Positions 44,552 through 57,659 are shown, counted from the stretch's first letter. The stretch is 64,000 nucleotides of DNA from Hyparrhenia diplandra (GCA_015847255.1 JADLZK010009248.1:1-64000), one strand, 5' to 3'. The notes: a model not told the origin generated them from the letters alone. Program-made: numbers and translations.

Positions 44552-47500
44552 ATGGATGGATGTGATTGCATCGAGCCGCTATGGCCTACTGATGATCTTC
44601 TCGTCAAGTATCAGTACATCTCAGACTTCTTCATAGCCCTCGCCTACTTCTCGATCCCATTGGAGCTCATATATTTTGTGAAGAAGTCATCCTTCTTCCC
44701 ATACAGATGGGTCTTGATCCAGTTTGGCGCGTTTATAGTTCTCTGTGGGGCGACCCATCTGATAAACTTGTGGACTTTCACCACACATACAAAGACCGTT
44801 GCCATGGTCATGACCATAGCAAAGGTTTCTACAGCAGTTGTGTCCTGTGCAACTGCTTTGATGCTTGTTCATATCATCCCGACTTGTTGAGCGTGAAAAC
44901 TAGGGAGCTGTTCCTGAAGAATAAAGCTGAAGAGCTTGATAGAGAGATGGGACTGATAAGGACGCAGGAGGAGGAGACCGGTAGACATGTTAGGATGCTC
45001 ACACATGAAATCAGAAGTACTCTTGATAGACATACGATTTTGAAGACTACTCTTGTTGAGCTAGGGAGGACCTTGGGTCTGGAAGAATGTGCATTGTGGA
45101 TGCCATCTCGAAGTGGTTCAAGCCTTCAGCTTTCTCATACTTTGCGCCACCAGATTACTGTCGGATCATCGGTGCCAATTAATCTTCCTGTCGTCAATCA
45201 GGTGTTCAGCAGCAACCGGGCAATTATAATACCCCACACATCTCCTTTGGCGCGGATTCGACCTCTTGCAGGGCGATATGTTCCGCCAGAAGTGGCTGCG
45301 GTCCGCGTACCTCTTCTACACCTTTCAAACTTTCAAATAAATGAATGGCCAGAGCTTTCAGCGAAAAGCTTCGCAATCATGGTTTTGATGCTTCCATCTG
45401 ATAGTGCAAGAAAATGGCACGTGCATGAATTGGAGCTGGTTGAGGTCGTTGCTGATCAGGTTCGTGCTCTATTTCTTGCTATGTTTACTATAACATGCTA
45501 CCTCCATCCTGAAAAAGGGGGATATAAATTTACTTCTGTTTCTATTCAAACTATCTATACTTTGGTTAAGTTTATCAAAAAGATTAACAATATGTATGAT
45601 ATCAGATAGGTGTGTTTTTGAAAATATATTCCTTGCTGAATGTAACAATACTTATTTGGTAGTGTAAATATTGTTATTTTTCTTAAATAGATTTGGTCAA
45701 ACTCAAGATGATTTGACTGGGTACTATACTAGAATTACATTCTTTTCCAGATATATGCTTGTAGGAGAGAAAAAAACGTGTTTACATGTTTCAAATTCAT
45801 ATGATACTGCTCAGTGACCATGATCAGTCAATTAAGGCATCCGTTAATTGAACAAGAAATTATATTCACAGGTGCAATGTAATGATGACAAGAATACCTT
45901 CAAATCAATACATAAATTCCTTTTTTGAAGCCATAGGATTCTGAACCCAACTACCCAGCTGCAAAAGATACATGCTCTTGCTTGTTTGTCAGTATATATA
46001 CCTTTCTGAAAGTAAAGTTCAAATCGCTAACTTTTTTTTGTTTCTTCATCAGGTAGCAGTTGCACTATCTCATGCGGCTATTCTTGAAGAGTCCATGAGG
46101 GCACGTGATTTACTAATGGAGCAAAATGTTGCCTTGGATTTAGCTCGAAGAGAGGCTGAGATGGCTATCCGTGCTCGCAATGATTTCCTAGCTGTTATGA
46201 ATCATGAAATGAGAACACCCATGAATGCAATAATAGCCCTTTCCTCTTTGCTTTTGGAAACTGAGCTTACTCCTGAGCAGCGTCTAATGGTGGAAACAGT
46301 ACTGAAAAGCAGCAATCTGTTAGCAACACTCATCAATGATGTGCTGGATCTTTCCAAACTCGAGGATGGAAGCCTTGAATTGGAGATTAAAGCATTCAAT
46401 CTTCATGCCGTTTTCAAAGAAGTATGCACCATCAGTTTTCTAATACTCTTTCCCGTTCCAGGTTAAAGGTTATTTTAGCTTTGCTCTAAGTCAAACTTCT
46501 CTGACTTTGACCAAGTTTTTAGAAAAACAATTTCAAACAAATGCATTAATAAGACATGTTATGGAGAATTAATGAAACTAATTGATGTTATTGTTGGTGT
46601 ATTTTTTTTTCTATAAGGTTGGTCAAAGTTAGAGAAGTTTGACTTAGGTAAAGAAAGTGACCTATAACTGGTAACAGATGGAGTATCAAACATCAAGATA
46701 TACTCATATACGACACTATTAACTAAAATTTTTATTTGGTATTACAGGTAATGAGTTTCATTAAACCAATTGCATCTATCAAGAGGCTATCTGTTTCGGT
46801 TATGTTGGCACCAGATTTGCCGTTATGTGCTATTGGTGATGAAAAGAGACTCATGCAAACTATTCTGAACATCTCTGGCAATGCTGTTAAGTTTACCAAG
46901 GAGGGACACATCACGCTTGTAGCTTCCATTGTGAAGGCGGACTCTTTGAGAGAGTTCAGAACCCCAGAATTTCATCCAACTGCAAGTGATGACCATTTCT
47001 ATTTGAAAGTTCAGGTAATATTCTAGAAAGGCTTATTTGAATAATCTGTCTTGGGCTTGCCAATGTGTTCATGGTCATTCCATAGTATCCAAAAAACGAG
47101 AAGATTTCTGTGCAAATAGTTGTATGCAGTGTTCTCTCTTTAATAATAATGACAACAAGTTTAAAAGTGACTTGTATGCGCTGTGTAGAGCTCCAAAATT
47201 CAAAAATGAAACTGGAGTTGTTCATGTGGTTGTCCCAAGCAACAGTTTGAACCTAATCGCAGCCTATCAAAAATCAACTATTTCGTTGTACAACATTTAT
47301 ATTCTGTTGTCTTGGCTCCTTATGTGCAACTGAATTTATCATGCACTCTGGTTTTGATCCACTATGTTAGCCTCACAATGAAGTCTTTGATGCTTATTCA
47401 GTAGTAAAAGACAGTTTTTTTAACCCTCTTGACTTGATTAATATGTGCATTTTCTTGTATGAATTGCTGTCTGTTCCTTTATCATGTGTCTTGGGCATTA

Positions 47501-48792
47501 ATTGCATATGGTTAAACTTGGTTAGACTTTTAAGTTGCCTCATAGTCCATTTGTCCATAAACTATGTGGGCTTCAGCTCTATGTAGGTCCATGTACAATT
47601 GTCCAATTCGTCCTACCAAGTTTACAAAAATAGGCAGTACCTGTTCAACTCTAGCTGACTATTAGTATCCTGATGGGTACCAATAATACTGTAGCTGTTG
47701 GTGGGGGGTGTTTTTAAAATCTTTTGTTCTTGTAATCTCGTGGTCTTGGATTTCTATTGGTCGGGCCTGATGATATATGGAATCTGATTACATCTTTACA
47801 CCATGGCGGCATTAGCTGACTATTCATTTGTTGGTTTATTTGAGTTGTTGCTTGGATTGAATTAGTCTCAGGACTGACATAGGACCTTAGGCTGCCTTAG
47901 CAAAGTATAAAATAGTCTAGCATTAGAAATGTTATACCGAATCTTCCATGAACTCTAGACCAGCCCTGAGAGCCTTCTATAATGCTAACACACAAAGCTT
48001 TCTTGTGTTGAAAAAATCCTATGTCAGCCAAATCAAGGTATCACAACATTTACTCAAGCTATATCACAAAGGCACAGATGCTTATGTAAATTCCATTTTA
48101 GTTGATACTATTGGCCCTGGGTTTCATGCTTACAACTGGAAAAGGGTTTTATATTTGCAATTATGAACATGGCATGAACACATGAAGCAGAGTTTTACTT
48201 CTATGATTGGCAGTTATTATCTGTTGCATTGCTTTACATTCTCTTATACTTACTCTTTTGCAGGTAAAAGATACAGGCTGTGGAATTGGTCCTCAGGATC
48301 TACCTCATGTATTTACAAAGTTTGCTCATCCTCAAAGCGGAGGAAATCGAGGGTTCAACGGTAGTGGTCTTGGCCTCGCCATCTGCAAGAGGTAGTTCGA
48401 TCTTACAGCTCCTCTCTTGTAGTTCCTTCTGATAATGGTGTTCAAGTGTTGTTATTGTGACTCGACTTCCTCCTATGCATCTATTTTATGCATTTGCCAG
48501 TACGGGACTGATTTGTCATAACAAATCAACATCTCTGCAAAATTCTGTTGCAGGTTTGTTAGTCTCATGGGAGGTCACATCTGGATCGACAGCTTAAGAA
48601 GGAACCGGAAGAGGTTGCACTGCAACATTCGTCGTCAAGCTCGGCGTGTGTGACAACACAAACACATACCAGCAGCAGCTGATCCCTCTTGTCTGGCCAA
48701 ATAGTGCTGACTCCGATTTGTCTGCTCCGAAAGTGCTTCCCGATGGGAGAGGATCTACTTCCCTGAAATCTCGTTACCAAAGAAGCGTATGA
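44552..48792 (+). CDS. ERS1: Ethylene receptor ERS1 (subfamily I), five coding exons, one 1-nt deletion and a 4-nt insertion
   Basis: ER-membrane ethylene receptor that represses the ethylene response through CTR1-like kinase when no ethylene is bound. Exons: 44552-45459, 46053-46421, 46748-47014, 48264-48391, 48554-48792. The N-terminus [12 protein letters not shown] has the two disulfide cysteines; [11 protein letters not shown] carries the copper-binding Cys and His. A GAF domain follows, then the histidine-kinase H box ([13 protein letters not shown]), N box ([13 protein letters not shown]), G1 (KDTGCGIG) and G2 ([13 protein letters not shown]). There is no receiver domain, which makes it an ERS type; all kinase boxes mark subfamily I. 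Frame breaks: a C missing at 44878-44881 ([13 protein letters not shown]), and four extra bases, TTAA, at about 48594-48597. The TTAA would replace the last 65 or so residues by about 20. Corrected length 635, as expected. Confidence 0.96.
46478..46685. mobile_element. Degenerate Stowaway-like MITE in ERS1 intron
   Basis: CTAAGTCAAACTTCTCTGAC on the left mirrors GTTAGAGAAGTTTGACTTAG on the right, about 200 bp apart; termini outside these are eroded. Confidence 0.65.
47015..48263 (+). other. Long intron 3 of ERS1
   Basis: An AT-rich intron of 1,249 bp between the N-box exon and the G1-box exon. No element with clear borders was seen inside. Confidence 0.7.
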
Positions 48793-49544
48793 TCTTTTAG
48801 TGTAAATGATTGACGGCATAGTGCCAAGTAGGGGGACCGCTTAGTGCCATCATCTAATTTTGTTTGTAACCCTGTCATAGCAGGCATATAATGTACAAAT
48901 AATGTAAAGCAAATGGAGACTGCAGCTGTGTATCTGGGTGGCAACACTGACTTGCTGCATTGAGTAGTATATCCTGCCAGATTGAATTGCTTGTTCTGGG
49001 GTGTGCCGCTTGTGCCCGTAGCTCGGTGCTTGTTCTGTTGTAACTTGTATTCATCGTGTAATATGAAATTCAATGCAGATACACGGTATCAAGCTATTTT
49101 CAGCGGCTCAGCGCCCTTGCTCCGTCAGGTGGTTCAGATCGTGGATGGCAGTCGGATGAGTCTTAAAAGGCTAATTGTCATGTATGCAAATACGAATGAG
49201 GTATATATGTATTTATCTGTGTTGAGTAGCTAATTTCTGTCACTATCCACTACAAATATAAACATGTGGTTTGAGACAGATATATATGCACCTAAACAAG
49301 CCCTGATGCCAAGAGAGAGAGAGATCTTACATATGTGAAGGGAAAATATTGCTGAATGCTAACTACATGTGACGCGTTAATTGACATTATTCTATGAAAA
49401 TGGACAATCTTTTGTTCTTAAAGTCGAAGGGTCCTATAGTAGCTTGAACATCATGGATGCCCTGCATTTTTGTTTTAGCATGTGCTCGTGGATTATAAGG
49501 CTTACCTAACACTGCTTTTAATTGTAGCCCCAAGTGCCATGTAG

Positions 49545-49814
49545 GAGCATGTTTAGTTGCCATGCAACCTAAAAATATTTTGGGTTGGAAATTTCTTGTA
49601 AGACTTTTCGTTTGTATTTGATGATTGTTGTCCAATTATAGATTAATTAGGCTCACAAGATTCGTCTCGTACTTTTCAGTCAAACTGTGCAATTAGTTTT
49701 TTTTTTGGTTTACATACTTTTAGTGCTCTATGCATGCGTTAAAAGATTTGATGTGACAGGTACCGTAGCACTTTTTGGGTAACACTTTTTGGATTGCATG
49801 GCAACCAAACATGG
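49545..49814. mobile_element. PIF/Harbinger-type MITE
   Basis: Ends GAGCATGTTTAGTTGCCATG and CATGGCAACCAAACATGGCC are inverted repeats of about 23 bp, each bordered outside by TAG. The interior shares GATTCGTCTCG and TTTGATGTGACAGG with the element at 12475. Confidence 0.75.
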
Positions 49815-50075
49815 CCTAGGATCGAATTAAAAAAAAAGAGTAGGTGCTCTACACTTTTTATAATGGCTTGCAAGCTACATATACTTGGATAGAGATGATG
49901 CTCCATGCTAAATAAGAAGAGGGGAGAGAAAAATAAATGTGAGGCGTGATGAAAGAAAAAGTTTCGCGTGCAAACCACAAGTATTGGTAGTTTGTATTGT
50001 GGAGTAGATATCAGTCAACACTTTGTAGTCTATGTGAACCACTTATGTATCCTAGAAGGAGTGTTAGCCACCATT

Positions 50076-50942
50076 GGCCCCGGGCTGTTTGGATCTAGTT
50101 TTGGCTCAACTGGGTCCAAACGGGGAGGGCTAGTTTGGGCTAATTACAACTAGCCCTCCCAAAATCACTAGCCCATCCAAGGGGTGCATATTAGGGCTAG
50201 TTCTGGGTGGGACCCACTCAATTTTCACTTTTCTCTCCCCTCCTCCCACACGGGATCCGCTTGTTCCCCTCCCCCACCTAGTTTGGCGTTTGGGGGCGCG
50301 GCCAGCCGGTGGCTTCGCCGCCGGCCGGCCCCGCCCCGCCGCCCGGCCATCCACAACCCTAGCCCCGCCACCGGCAATCCACGATCCCTAGCCCCGCCGC
50401 CGGCCGTCCCACGATCCCTAGCCCGCCCCCGGTCCCAGGGAAGATGCTCGCCGCCGCCCGCCCCCAGCCAGAAGTAGCGCCGCCCGGGACGTCCTACGCT
50501 GCCAGGGAGGGACTAGGAGACGTCCCGCCGCGCCAAGCATCCACATCCGCCTCGGCCCGACCGGCCGGCCAGGAATCCATGGATGGAGACGGCTTAAACG
50601 CCCACCGACCTCAACTCGCAAAGCGGCCGTCGTATGTTTAAGGACTCATATGTTTAAGTCGAACATCTCAATTGTATGGACAAAATAAAATTTATTTTGT
50701 TTTGGATGCTTTATTTATAAAGATGATTTATTTGTGGTATTTGTAAGCGCAAAGGAGGCCACACGGGAACAAGCCACACTAAATCGTCTTTGAAAAGTTG
50801 TGTAAATATGATAAATGATTGAAAAGGTGCATTAATTGTAAAACCAAAGCCCATGAATCCAAACACGAGGTAGAGCTAGTTTGGGGGAAATTTAGAAACT
50901 AACTTCAGCTCTAATTTCAGCCTAAAGTATCCAAACAGGGCC
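50076..50942. mobile_element. 867-bp PIF/Harbinger-like element with GC-rich interior
   Basis: Left GGCCCCGGGCTGTTTGGATC, right GTATCCAAACAGGGCC, flanked by ATT at 50073-50075 and 50943-50945. Subterminal GGGCTAGTTTGGGCTA words recur inverted near the right end. The central 50240-50640 is GC-rich, proline/arginine/alanine in translation, and may be captured host DNA. No transposase. Confidence 0.65.
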
Positions 50943-51393
50943 ATTGATGGTGCCCAAGCTTGCATGTTGTTGCAATCCGCAACTAAAGCATACAAGATTA
51001 TAATATTTGCAAAGTTAACAAAGACTTCAAAATATACTTTGGCCGTAATATAAATGATAAACCCATCCAATTATGTCCAACGGTAGTATAGCACATAGTC
51101 AGGCACGGATTAAGGATGAAAGACGAAGTCAAAATCCGGTGTCTGATTAGAGACGATACGTTGGGCCCACCTGGACCGTGACTGAATGCCCAATTTCTTT
51201 TTTCTTTCGGCGAACATAATCCTTTGCTTCCCATCAAACTCGGCGTCCACGCCTCCCCGGCTTTGGTTGCGTACGGCGTGGCCCTAGGGTTCATCTCGCC
51301 GCCTCCCTCCCTCCACCTCTCGATTCCTCCTCCCCGAAGGCCTACCGACGAGATCAAGCGATTTTGCTGGCCAACCGGTCGGTCAAGCCGACG

Positions 51394-54300
51394 ATGACGC
51401 TGGCATCGGCGGCGCACAAGATCCCGCTGGAGGTTGCGCACACCCTCGTCGAGATCGCCGAGGTCGCGCGCTACGCATACCACCACCGCCCCGGCCACCC
51501 TGCAGACCACGACGGGGACCCGACTGAGGGGGCTGATGGCGGCGGGGGCGCCAGCGAGGAGGCCGAGCGGCTGCGGGAGGAGAACGCCATGCTCCGCGCC
51601 CGACTCGCAGATGACCTGGCCCTCCTGCGCGAGCTACACGGCGCGCCCTGCGTCTCCAAGGAGTGCCCTCCTGATGTAAGCATACTTTCGCCTACTTCTG
51701 ACATATGTTAGCAATTCTATTAACTTTTGTTTCACCCTAATGGAAATCGACACTACCTTATACAGTTATTGCGGTTACAAAGGCATGTAGGAGTATGTCG
51801 AAAATAGATCCGCTAATACTAAATCATGTCCCAAAGGCCTTACACTTATTATGGTTACAAAGGCATGTATGTTAGACCCACTATAACTAAATTAAATCAT
51901 GTCCCAAAGGGTGTGGCCTTATTCTTCTCCCTAAATTAATTAACTCTTAGTATAACGATGTGATATTGAGCCTCGTCTGAGGGTTACAAACATCAATTCA
52001 TCATGATACATTAACCTTACTGTGGCGCTTTCTAATATAGCAACTGGAGTATTGCAGATAAGAAGAAACAAAATATAATAAGAATTCATTTTGTTTTCTC
52101 ATCTGCAATAACCTTAGTGGGCGCTACATCTGCGCCAGGGTGTAGTGAAAAATGAGCAAGGGTCTTTGCACTTTCCTCGACGGGTGCGAAGGGTAAGGAA
52201 GCTAGCCGAGCCAACTAGGATTCGATCTAGGTAGCCTGGAACGTAGGGTCCCTAACGGGTAAGTTAAGAGAGCTAGTCGATGCGGCAACTAGGAAGCGTG
52301 TAAATATTCTATGCGTTCGGGAGACCAAATGGAAGGGCCGAAGGCGAAAGAGGTGGAGGGCATCGGCTTCAAGCTTTGGTACACGGGGACAACATCGGGT
52401 AGGAATGGTGTAGGTATCCTGATAGATAGGAGCCTTAAGGATGGAGTAGTGGACGTTAGGAGGCAAGGTGATCGGATTATCCTAGTCCGATTGGTCGTTG
52501 GAGACTCGGTCTTGAATGTGATCAGTGCCTATGCCCCTCAGGTAGGTCTTAGTGAGAGCGCCAAGAGTCAGTTTTGGGAGGACCTAGATAGCATGGTTAG
52601 TACTGTGCCTATCAGTGAGAAACTCTTCATAGGAGGAGACCTCAATGGCCATGTGGGTGCAACAAATGTAGGGTTTGAGCGAGTACACGGGGGTTTCGGG
52701 TACGGTAGTAGGAACGAAGAGGGGGAGGATGTTTTGAATTTTGCTTTGGCCTATGACTTGTTGTTAGCGAATACCCTCTTTAGAAAGAGGGAATCCCATT
52801 TAGTGACCTTCCGTAGTGGACAACACTCGAGCCAGATCGACTTTATCCTTGCAAGAAGGGAGGATAGGACTGCTTGCCTAGATTGTAAGGTGATACCTGG
52901 GGAGTGTGCGGTCCCTCAACACAAGCTTGTAGTGGCGGACTTTCGTTTTCGGGTGCGTGTCCACCGGGACAAACGTGTCAAGATTACGAGGACGAAGTGG
53001 TGGAAGCTTAGAGGGGAAGCGGCACAATCGTTTAAGGAGAGGATGCTAGGCGAGGGGCCTTGGGAAGAAGGAGAAGATGCAGACGACATGTGGCTGAAGA
53101 TGGCAACATGTGTACGGAAGGTGGCCTCAGAAGTGTTGGGTGTGAGTAGGGGAGGCAAGAAGGAAGCGAAGGACACCGGTGGTGGAACGACGAGGTACAA
53201 AAGGCTATTAAGGAGAAGAAGGAGTGCTTCAAGCGCCTCCATCTCGACAAGAGTGCGACCAACATCGAGGGCTATAGGATAGCGAAGAGGGGCCGCAAAG
53301 CGGCTGTGAGTGTAGCAAAGGGTCGCTTTGATGACCTTTACCAACGGCTAGGCACGAAGGAAGGGGAGAAGGACATTTATAGGATCGCTAGGATACGTGA
53401 GAGGAAGACAAGGGACATAAACCAAATCAAATGCATCAAGGATGGGACGGATCGGAGCTGGCGAAGGACGAGGAGATCAAGGACGGATGGCGAGAGTACT
53501 TCGATAAGTTTGTTCAATGGGGGAGAATGATAGTCCTACCTTTGAGTTGGACGACTCATTTGACGATACTTGTAGACGCTTTGTGAGGAGAATTCGGGAG
53601 GCGAGAGATCGAGAGGCTTTGAAGAGGAGGAAGGGAGGTAAAGCGATGGGCCCCGATGGCATCCCCATTGAGGTGTGGAGATGTCCGGGAGCGAGAGCGT
53701 AGTATGGTCGACTAAGCTTTTTTAACCTCATTTTTCGGTCAAACAAGATGCCTAAAGAATGCGAAGTATATTAGTACCAATCTTCAAGAATAAAGGAGAT
53801 GTTCAAAGTTGTACTAACTAGGGGGATTAAGCCGATGAGCCATACGATGAAGGCGTGGGGGAGAGGGTTATCGAGCATCGCCTACGAAGGCCGACAAGTG
53901 TGACTCAAAACCAATTTGGGTTCATGCCCGGGAGGTCGACCATGGAGGCGATTTTCTTAGTAATGACAGTTGATGGAGAGATTTAGGGAGCGTAAGAAGG
54001 ACTTGCACATGGTCTTTATTGACCTCGAGAAGGCGTATGACAAAGTACCGAGAAACGTCATGTGGTGGGCCTTAGAAAACACAAAGTCCCAACTAAGTAC
54101 ATTACCCTCATCAAGGATATGTACAAAGATGCGACGACATGTGTTCGAACATGTGATGGCGATACCGGTGACTTTCCAATTAACATAGGACTACATCAAG
54201 GGTCAAGATCGAGCCCTTATTTATTTACTCGGTGATGGATGAGGTTACAAAGGGATATACTGTGGTGATATCCCTTGGTGTATGCTCTTTGCCGGATGAT

Positions 54301-57045
54301 GTGGTGCTAGTGGATGAGAGTAGAGCAGGGTACATGGAAAGTTGGAGCTATGGAGGCACACGCTAGAGTCGAAAGGGTTCAGATTGAGTAGGACCAAGAC
54401 CGAGTATATGATGTGCGACTTTAGCCCGACTAGGCACGAGGATGGGGATGTCACCCCTGGATGGACAAGTGGTGGCCAAGAAGGATACTTTTCGGTATTT
54501 AGGATCTATGCTACTGAAGGATGGCGACATTGATGAAGATGTTAGACATAGAATCGCAGCAGTTGGCTAAAGTGGCGTCAAGCTTACGGCATCCTATGTG
54601 ACAAGAGGGTACCACGAAGCTAAAAGGAAAGTTCTATAGGACAGCGATTCGCCCGGCGATGTTGTATGGTGTGAATGTTGGCCTACAAAAAGGCGACATG
54701 TCCAACGGCTAAGTGTGACCGAGATGCGTATGTTGCGTTGGTTTTTGGGCTTACTAGAAGGGATAGAGTTCGGAATGAAGATATTCGGGATAGGGTCGGG
54801 GTGGCCCCTATCGAGGAGAAATTGATTCAACATCGGTTGAGATGGTTTGGACATGTTCAACGGAGGCCTCCCGAGGCGCCGGTGCGTAGTGGAGTTCTAG
54901 AGCGGGTAGATAATGTAAAGAGAGGTAGAGGCCGACCTAGCCCGACTTGGGGACGAGGCGGTTAAGCGAGACCTTAAGGAGTGGAATATCTCCAAGGATT
55001 TAGCTTTGGATAGGAGTGCTTGGAGGCTAGCTATTAACGTGCTGAACCATGACTTTGTTTCCTTTTCTATCTACCCTAATCTTTATCCTTTTGTCTTGTG
55101 CCTTTCTACGTTCTTTTATCTTTGTTTCATATGGGTTTCATCTCTAGCCTACCCCAACTAGCTTGGGACTAAAGGCTATGTTGTTGTTGTTGTTGTTGTT
55201 TGTTTTCTCATGCCCTGGCCACTTTATAATTACATGTTCCCTGTACTGAGTTGGTTTTGTTTCTCATTGATGTGATTTTACGATATAGCTGTACAACCGA
55301 CTGATGGCGGCGGTCAACAATGCTAGCTTCCTTGCTCATCTTGAGAAATTACAGGATGAGTCAGCACTTGAACATAATGAACTATCTTCTGGCAACATGA
55401 CAGGTTCATTCCTCGCTAACTCTAAGCATTGTGAAGTTTGTTTCTAGACTGTTTTATGGTCACTTTTGGTTCTTCTAATACATTCTGCAAAGTGCTAGGA
55501 AATTAACTCATTTCCATTTTCTTCTTCAATGGAACTAGAGGTGGAAGTTGCAGACATTCCAGACAAAATGGGTAACGGGAAGAAAGGATCGTGGGTCTTG
55601 GTTGCTTGTGATACTGCTGGGGCTAATTTGGAGGAAATTAGTGGGATTGATGATGAAAATTATGTCATAATCAATGAAGACGACATAGTTGATGGTATTG
55701 CCACCTTTGTTGCTAGGTGCATTCTTGAAGATCCAAAGTCAAAGGTACTTGCTTCTTTAATAGTTTTTTTAAGATGTTATCAATGGTTGATGAAGCATTC
55801 TCTTCAGCATTTCTATGACATCTGACTGTTTCTCATTATGTTTCCCCAGTCGTTATCTCCAGTGCAGCTCCAAAAGGGTACGTCTATCCTCCACTCAAAC
55901 ATTGCACTGTTAAATAGCTGTCTTGGTTTCTGGGGTTCATCAATTCTGAATAGTTATCTTAATTCTTAACTCCGCTATTATATATCTTACTATGCATTGA
56001 TGATGACCCTTTTGTTTTATTTATCTAGTTTCCTGATTACTTGAGGATATATGGAATATAGGGCATTGTAGAAGATGTTAATCCTTATGGTACCTTTTTT
56101 GCGGCAAAATCCTATGGTACTTGAGAGTGTGCAGCTATAGTTTATGATGGACATTGTTGCTAAGTTTTGCCACTATTTAAGGATCTATTGCTGCTTTGCC
56201 GAGGTTGCGTATGTGATGATTGATTAAGGTGGTTTTCAAATTGCTATTTGATGAAGTTGTACTGAGGACATGTTGGGAACTTTTTTTTTTCTTTCAAATT
56301 CTCATCAAGTTAACCCTAATATTAGACAGTACACATGGGGTTGAACTTTGCCTTTTTACTTGCCAACATGGCAACATCTGTTTATTATTTGTTGATGGGT
56401 TTGAGCTGTGTTCATGTGCAATCTGATATGTTGTTTGATTTTACTTGTAAGCAGCTGTTGCAAAGGCATTAGATAGCATGAAAGCTCGATGGAGATGGTC
56501 AACCTTTTGGGAGGCTGGACAGATTATTTATATCTTGGCTACCTGGGGAATCACATTGGCAGGGTAAAGCTCTCATCATTCCTCTTTGCAGTTGTGCTTC
56601 AAAAGTTTACACCACTCTACCTCTCTTTTGGTTTTTGTTGTATCATTGCTCAAAACTTATATTTCTCTTTGCCTCGACTGCTCTTTAATAATGTACTACT
56701 CCCTCTATTCCAAATTATAGTTCATTTTGGCTTTTCTAGATACATTATTTTTGCTATGCACCTAATTATACATTATGCCTAGATACATAGGAAAAGCAAT
56801 GCATCTAGTGAAAAGCCAAAATGACTTATAATTTGGAACGGAGGAAGTACAATTATGTGCTTAAGTGACTGAAATATACTTTCTTTATATCTACAAACGT
56901 AAATAATGTGCGAGAAGCATGTTTGATGGTTCTTTTCACTGTTACCTTTTGAATTGGATGCAGGCTGTACAAGAGCCGTCATGTCCTGAAGGTGGCAGCC
57001 AAGGGTGCTGCTGTGTCTGCCAGATTTGTTATGAAGGCCCTGTGA
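51394..57045 (+). CDS. Unrecognised plant protein with C-terminal membrane segment, six exons
   Basis: I do not recognise this protein. Exons: 51394-51675, 55289-55403, 55539-55744, 55850-55877, 56455-56563, 56964-57045; all junctions GT-AG, all phases agree, giving 273 residues. The N-terminal part (LEVAHTLVEIAEVARYAYHH) is followed by a helical, probably coiled-coil stretch (EEAERLREENAMLRARLADD). The middle is acidic. The C-terminal part has the conserved-looking ALDSMKARWRWSTFWEAGQ, one hydrophobic segment (IIYILATWGITLAG) and a basic tail (LYKSRHVLKVAAKG). This suggests a tail-anchored protein with a coiled coil. The start at 51394 is preferred over an in-frame ATG at 51364. Intron 1 is 3.6 kb because of a LINE insertion. 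The clean splice structure and lack of frame breaks make it a real gene. Confidence 0.82.
52103..55199 (+). mobile_element. Near full-length RTE-type LINE in intron 1, with 12-bp target-site duplication
   Basis: Endonuclease domain at about 52270-52970 with VGILIDRSLKDG, NVISAYAPQ, GGDLNGHVG and SSQIDFILARR. Reverse transcriptase downstream with GPDGIPIEVWR and HMVFIDLEKAYDKVPRNVMW; the YADD-like box region (ML-FADDVV equivalent near 54280) is damaged. C-terminal piece contains RRDRVRNEDIRDRVG and RLRWFGHVQRR. The 3' end CTTGGGACTAAAGGCTATG plus (TTG)n is the RTE-type tail. Perfect TTGTTTTCTCAT direct repeats flank it at 52091-52102 and 55200-55211. Several frameshifts break the polyprotein. 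Same strand as the host gene. Confidence 0.9.
56699..56847. mobile_element. Stowaway-like MITE in intron 5 of the unrecognised gene
   Basis: CTCCCTCTATTCCAAATTAT and ATAATTTGGAACGGAGGAAG form inverted ends bounded by TA; the element is nearly a perfect foldback of 149 bp. Confidence 0.8.
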
Positions 57046-57433
57046 GTGCAAAAGGCCCCTCATGTGGGATCAGCAATTGCAAAATGTAAATACAAAACAC
57101 TCGTCCCTTCTGTTGTAAATATGTGGTTGTAACAATATGTTTTATCATGACTAAGTAACTAAGTAATGATTGTCATGGCATAAAAACTGTTTCATTTATT
57201 TTCGTTTTATATGGACGGTGGTGTAATTGCAGAAATGCAATGGTAAGATTAAGATGATTCAATGCACCAATTGTGTACATAAATCCCGTTGCACCAGTTG
57301 TACATATGTGATTATGTGTGGAAGCTATACTCAGAAGTTGTGAGTGCGACTAATTTGCACTTCTTTTAATTTATATGGAAAATTCAACATATCTGTGTCT
57401 TACTTTGTTCGAGTTGGTGTAAAGTAATAAGTA

Positions 57434-57657
57434 CTCCTTCCGTCCCTTTGAAAGTGTCGCTTTGATTTCTGTACCATTTTATTTGATCACTGCCTTATTC
57501 AAAATTTTTATATAAATATTATTATTTTATTATGACTTATTTTGTCATTAGAGATATTTTAATGATTATTGATTTAATTTATTATTTGTAGAAATTTTTT
57601 GAATAAGATGAATGATCAAAATCAAAAGTAAAAAACGACGCTTTCATAGGGATGGAG
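57434..57657. mobile_element. Stowaway MITE
   Basis: CTCCTTCCGTCCCTTTGAAAG and TTTCATAGGGATGGAG ends, bounded by TA at 57432-57433 and 57658-57659; 224 bp. Confidence 0.82.
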
Positions 57658-57659
57658 TA

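Larger units (their letters stand above)
48793..51393. other. ERS1 3' UTR, intergenic MITEs, and leader of the next gene
   Basis: The first few hundred bases are probably ERS1 3' UTR. Two PIF/Harbinger-like elements follow (separate entries). The 150 bp before 51394 are a CT-rich likely leader. No other gene seen. Confidence 0.4.
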
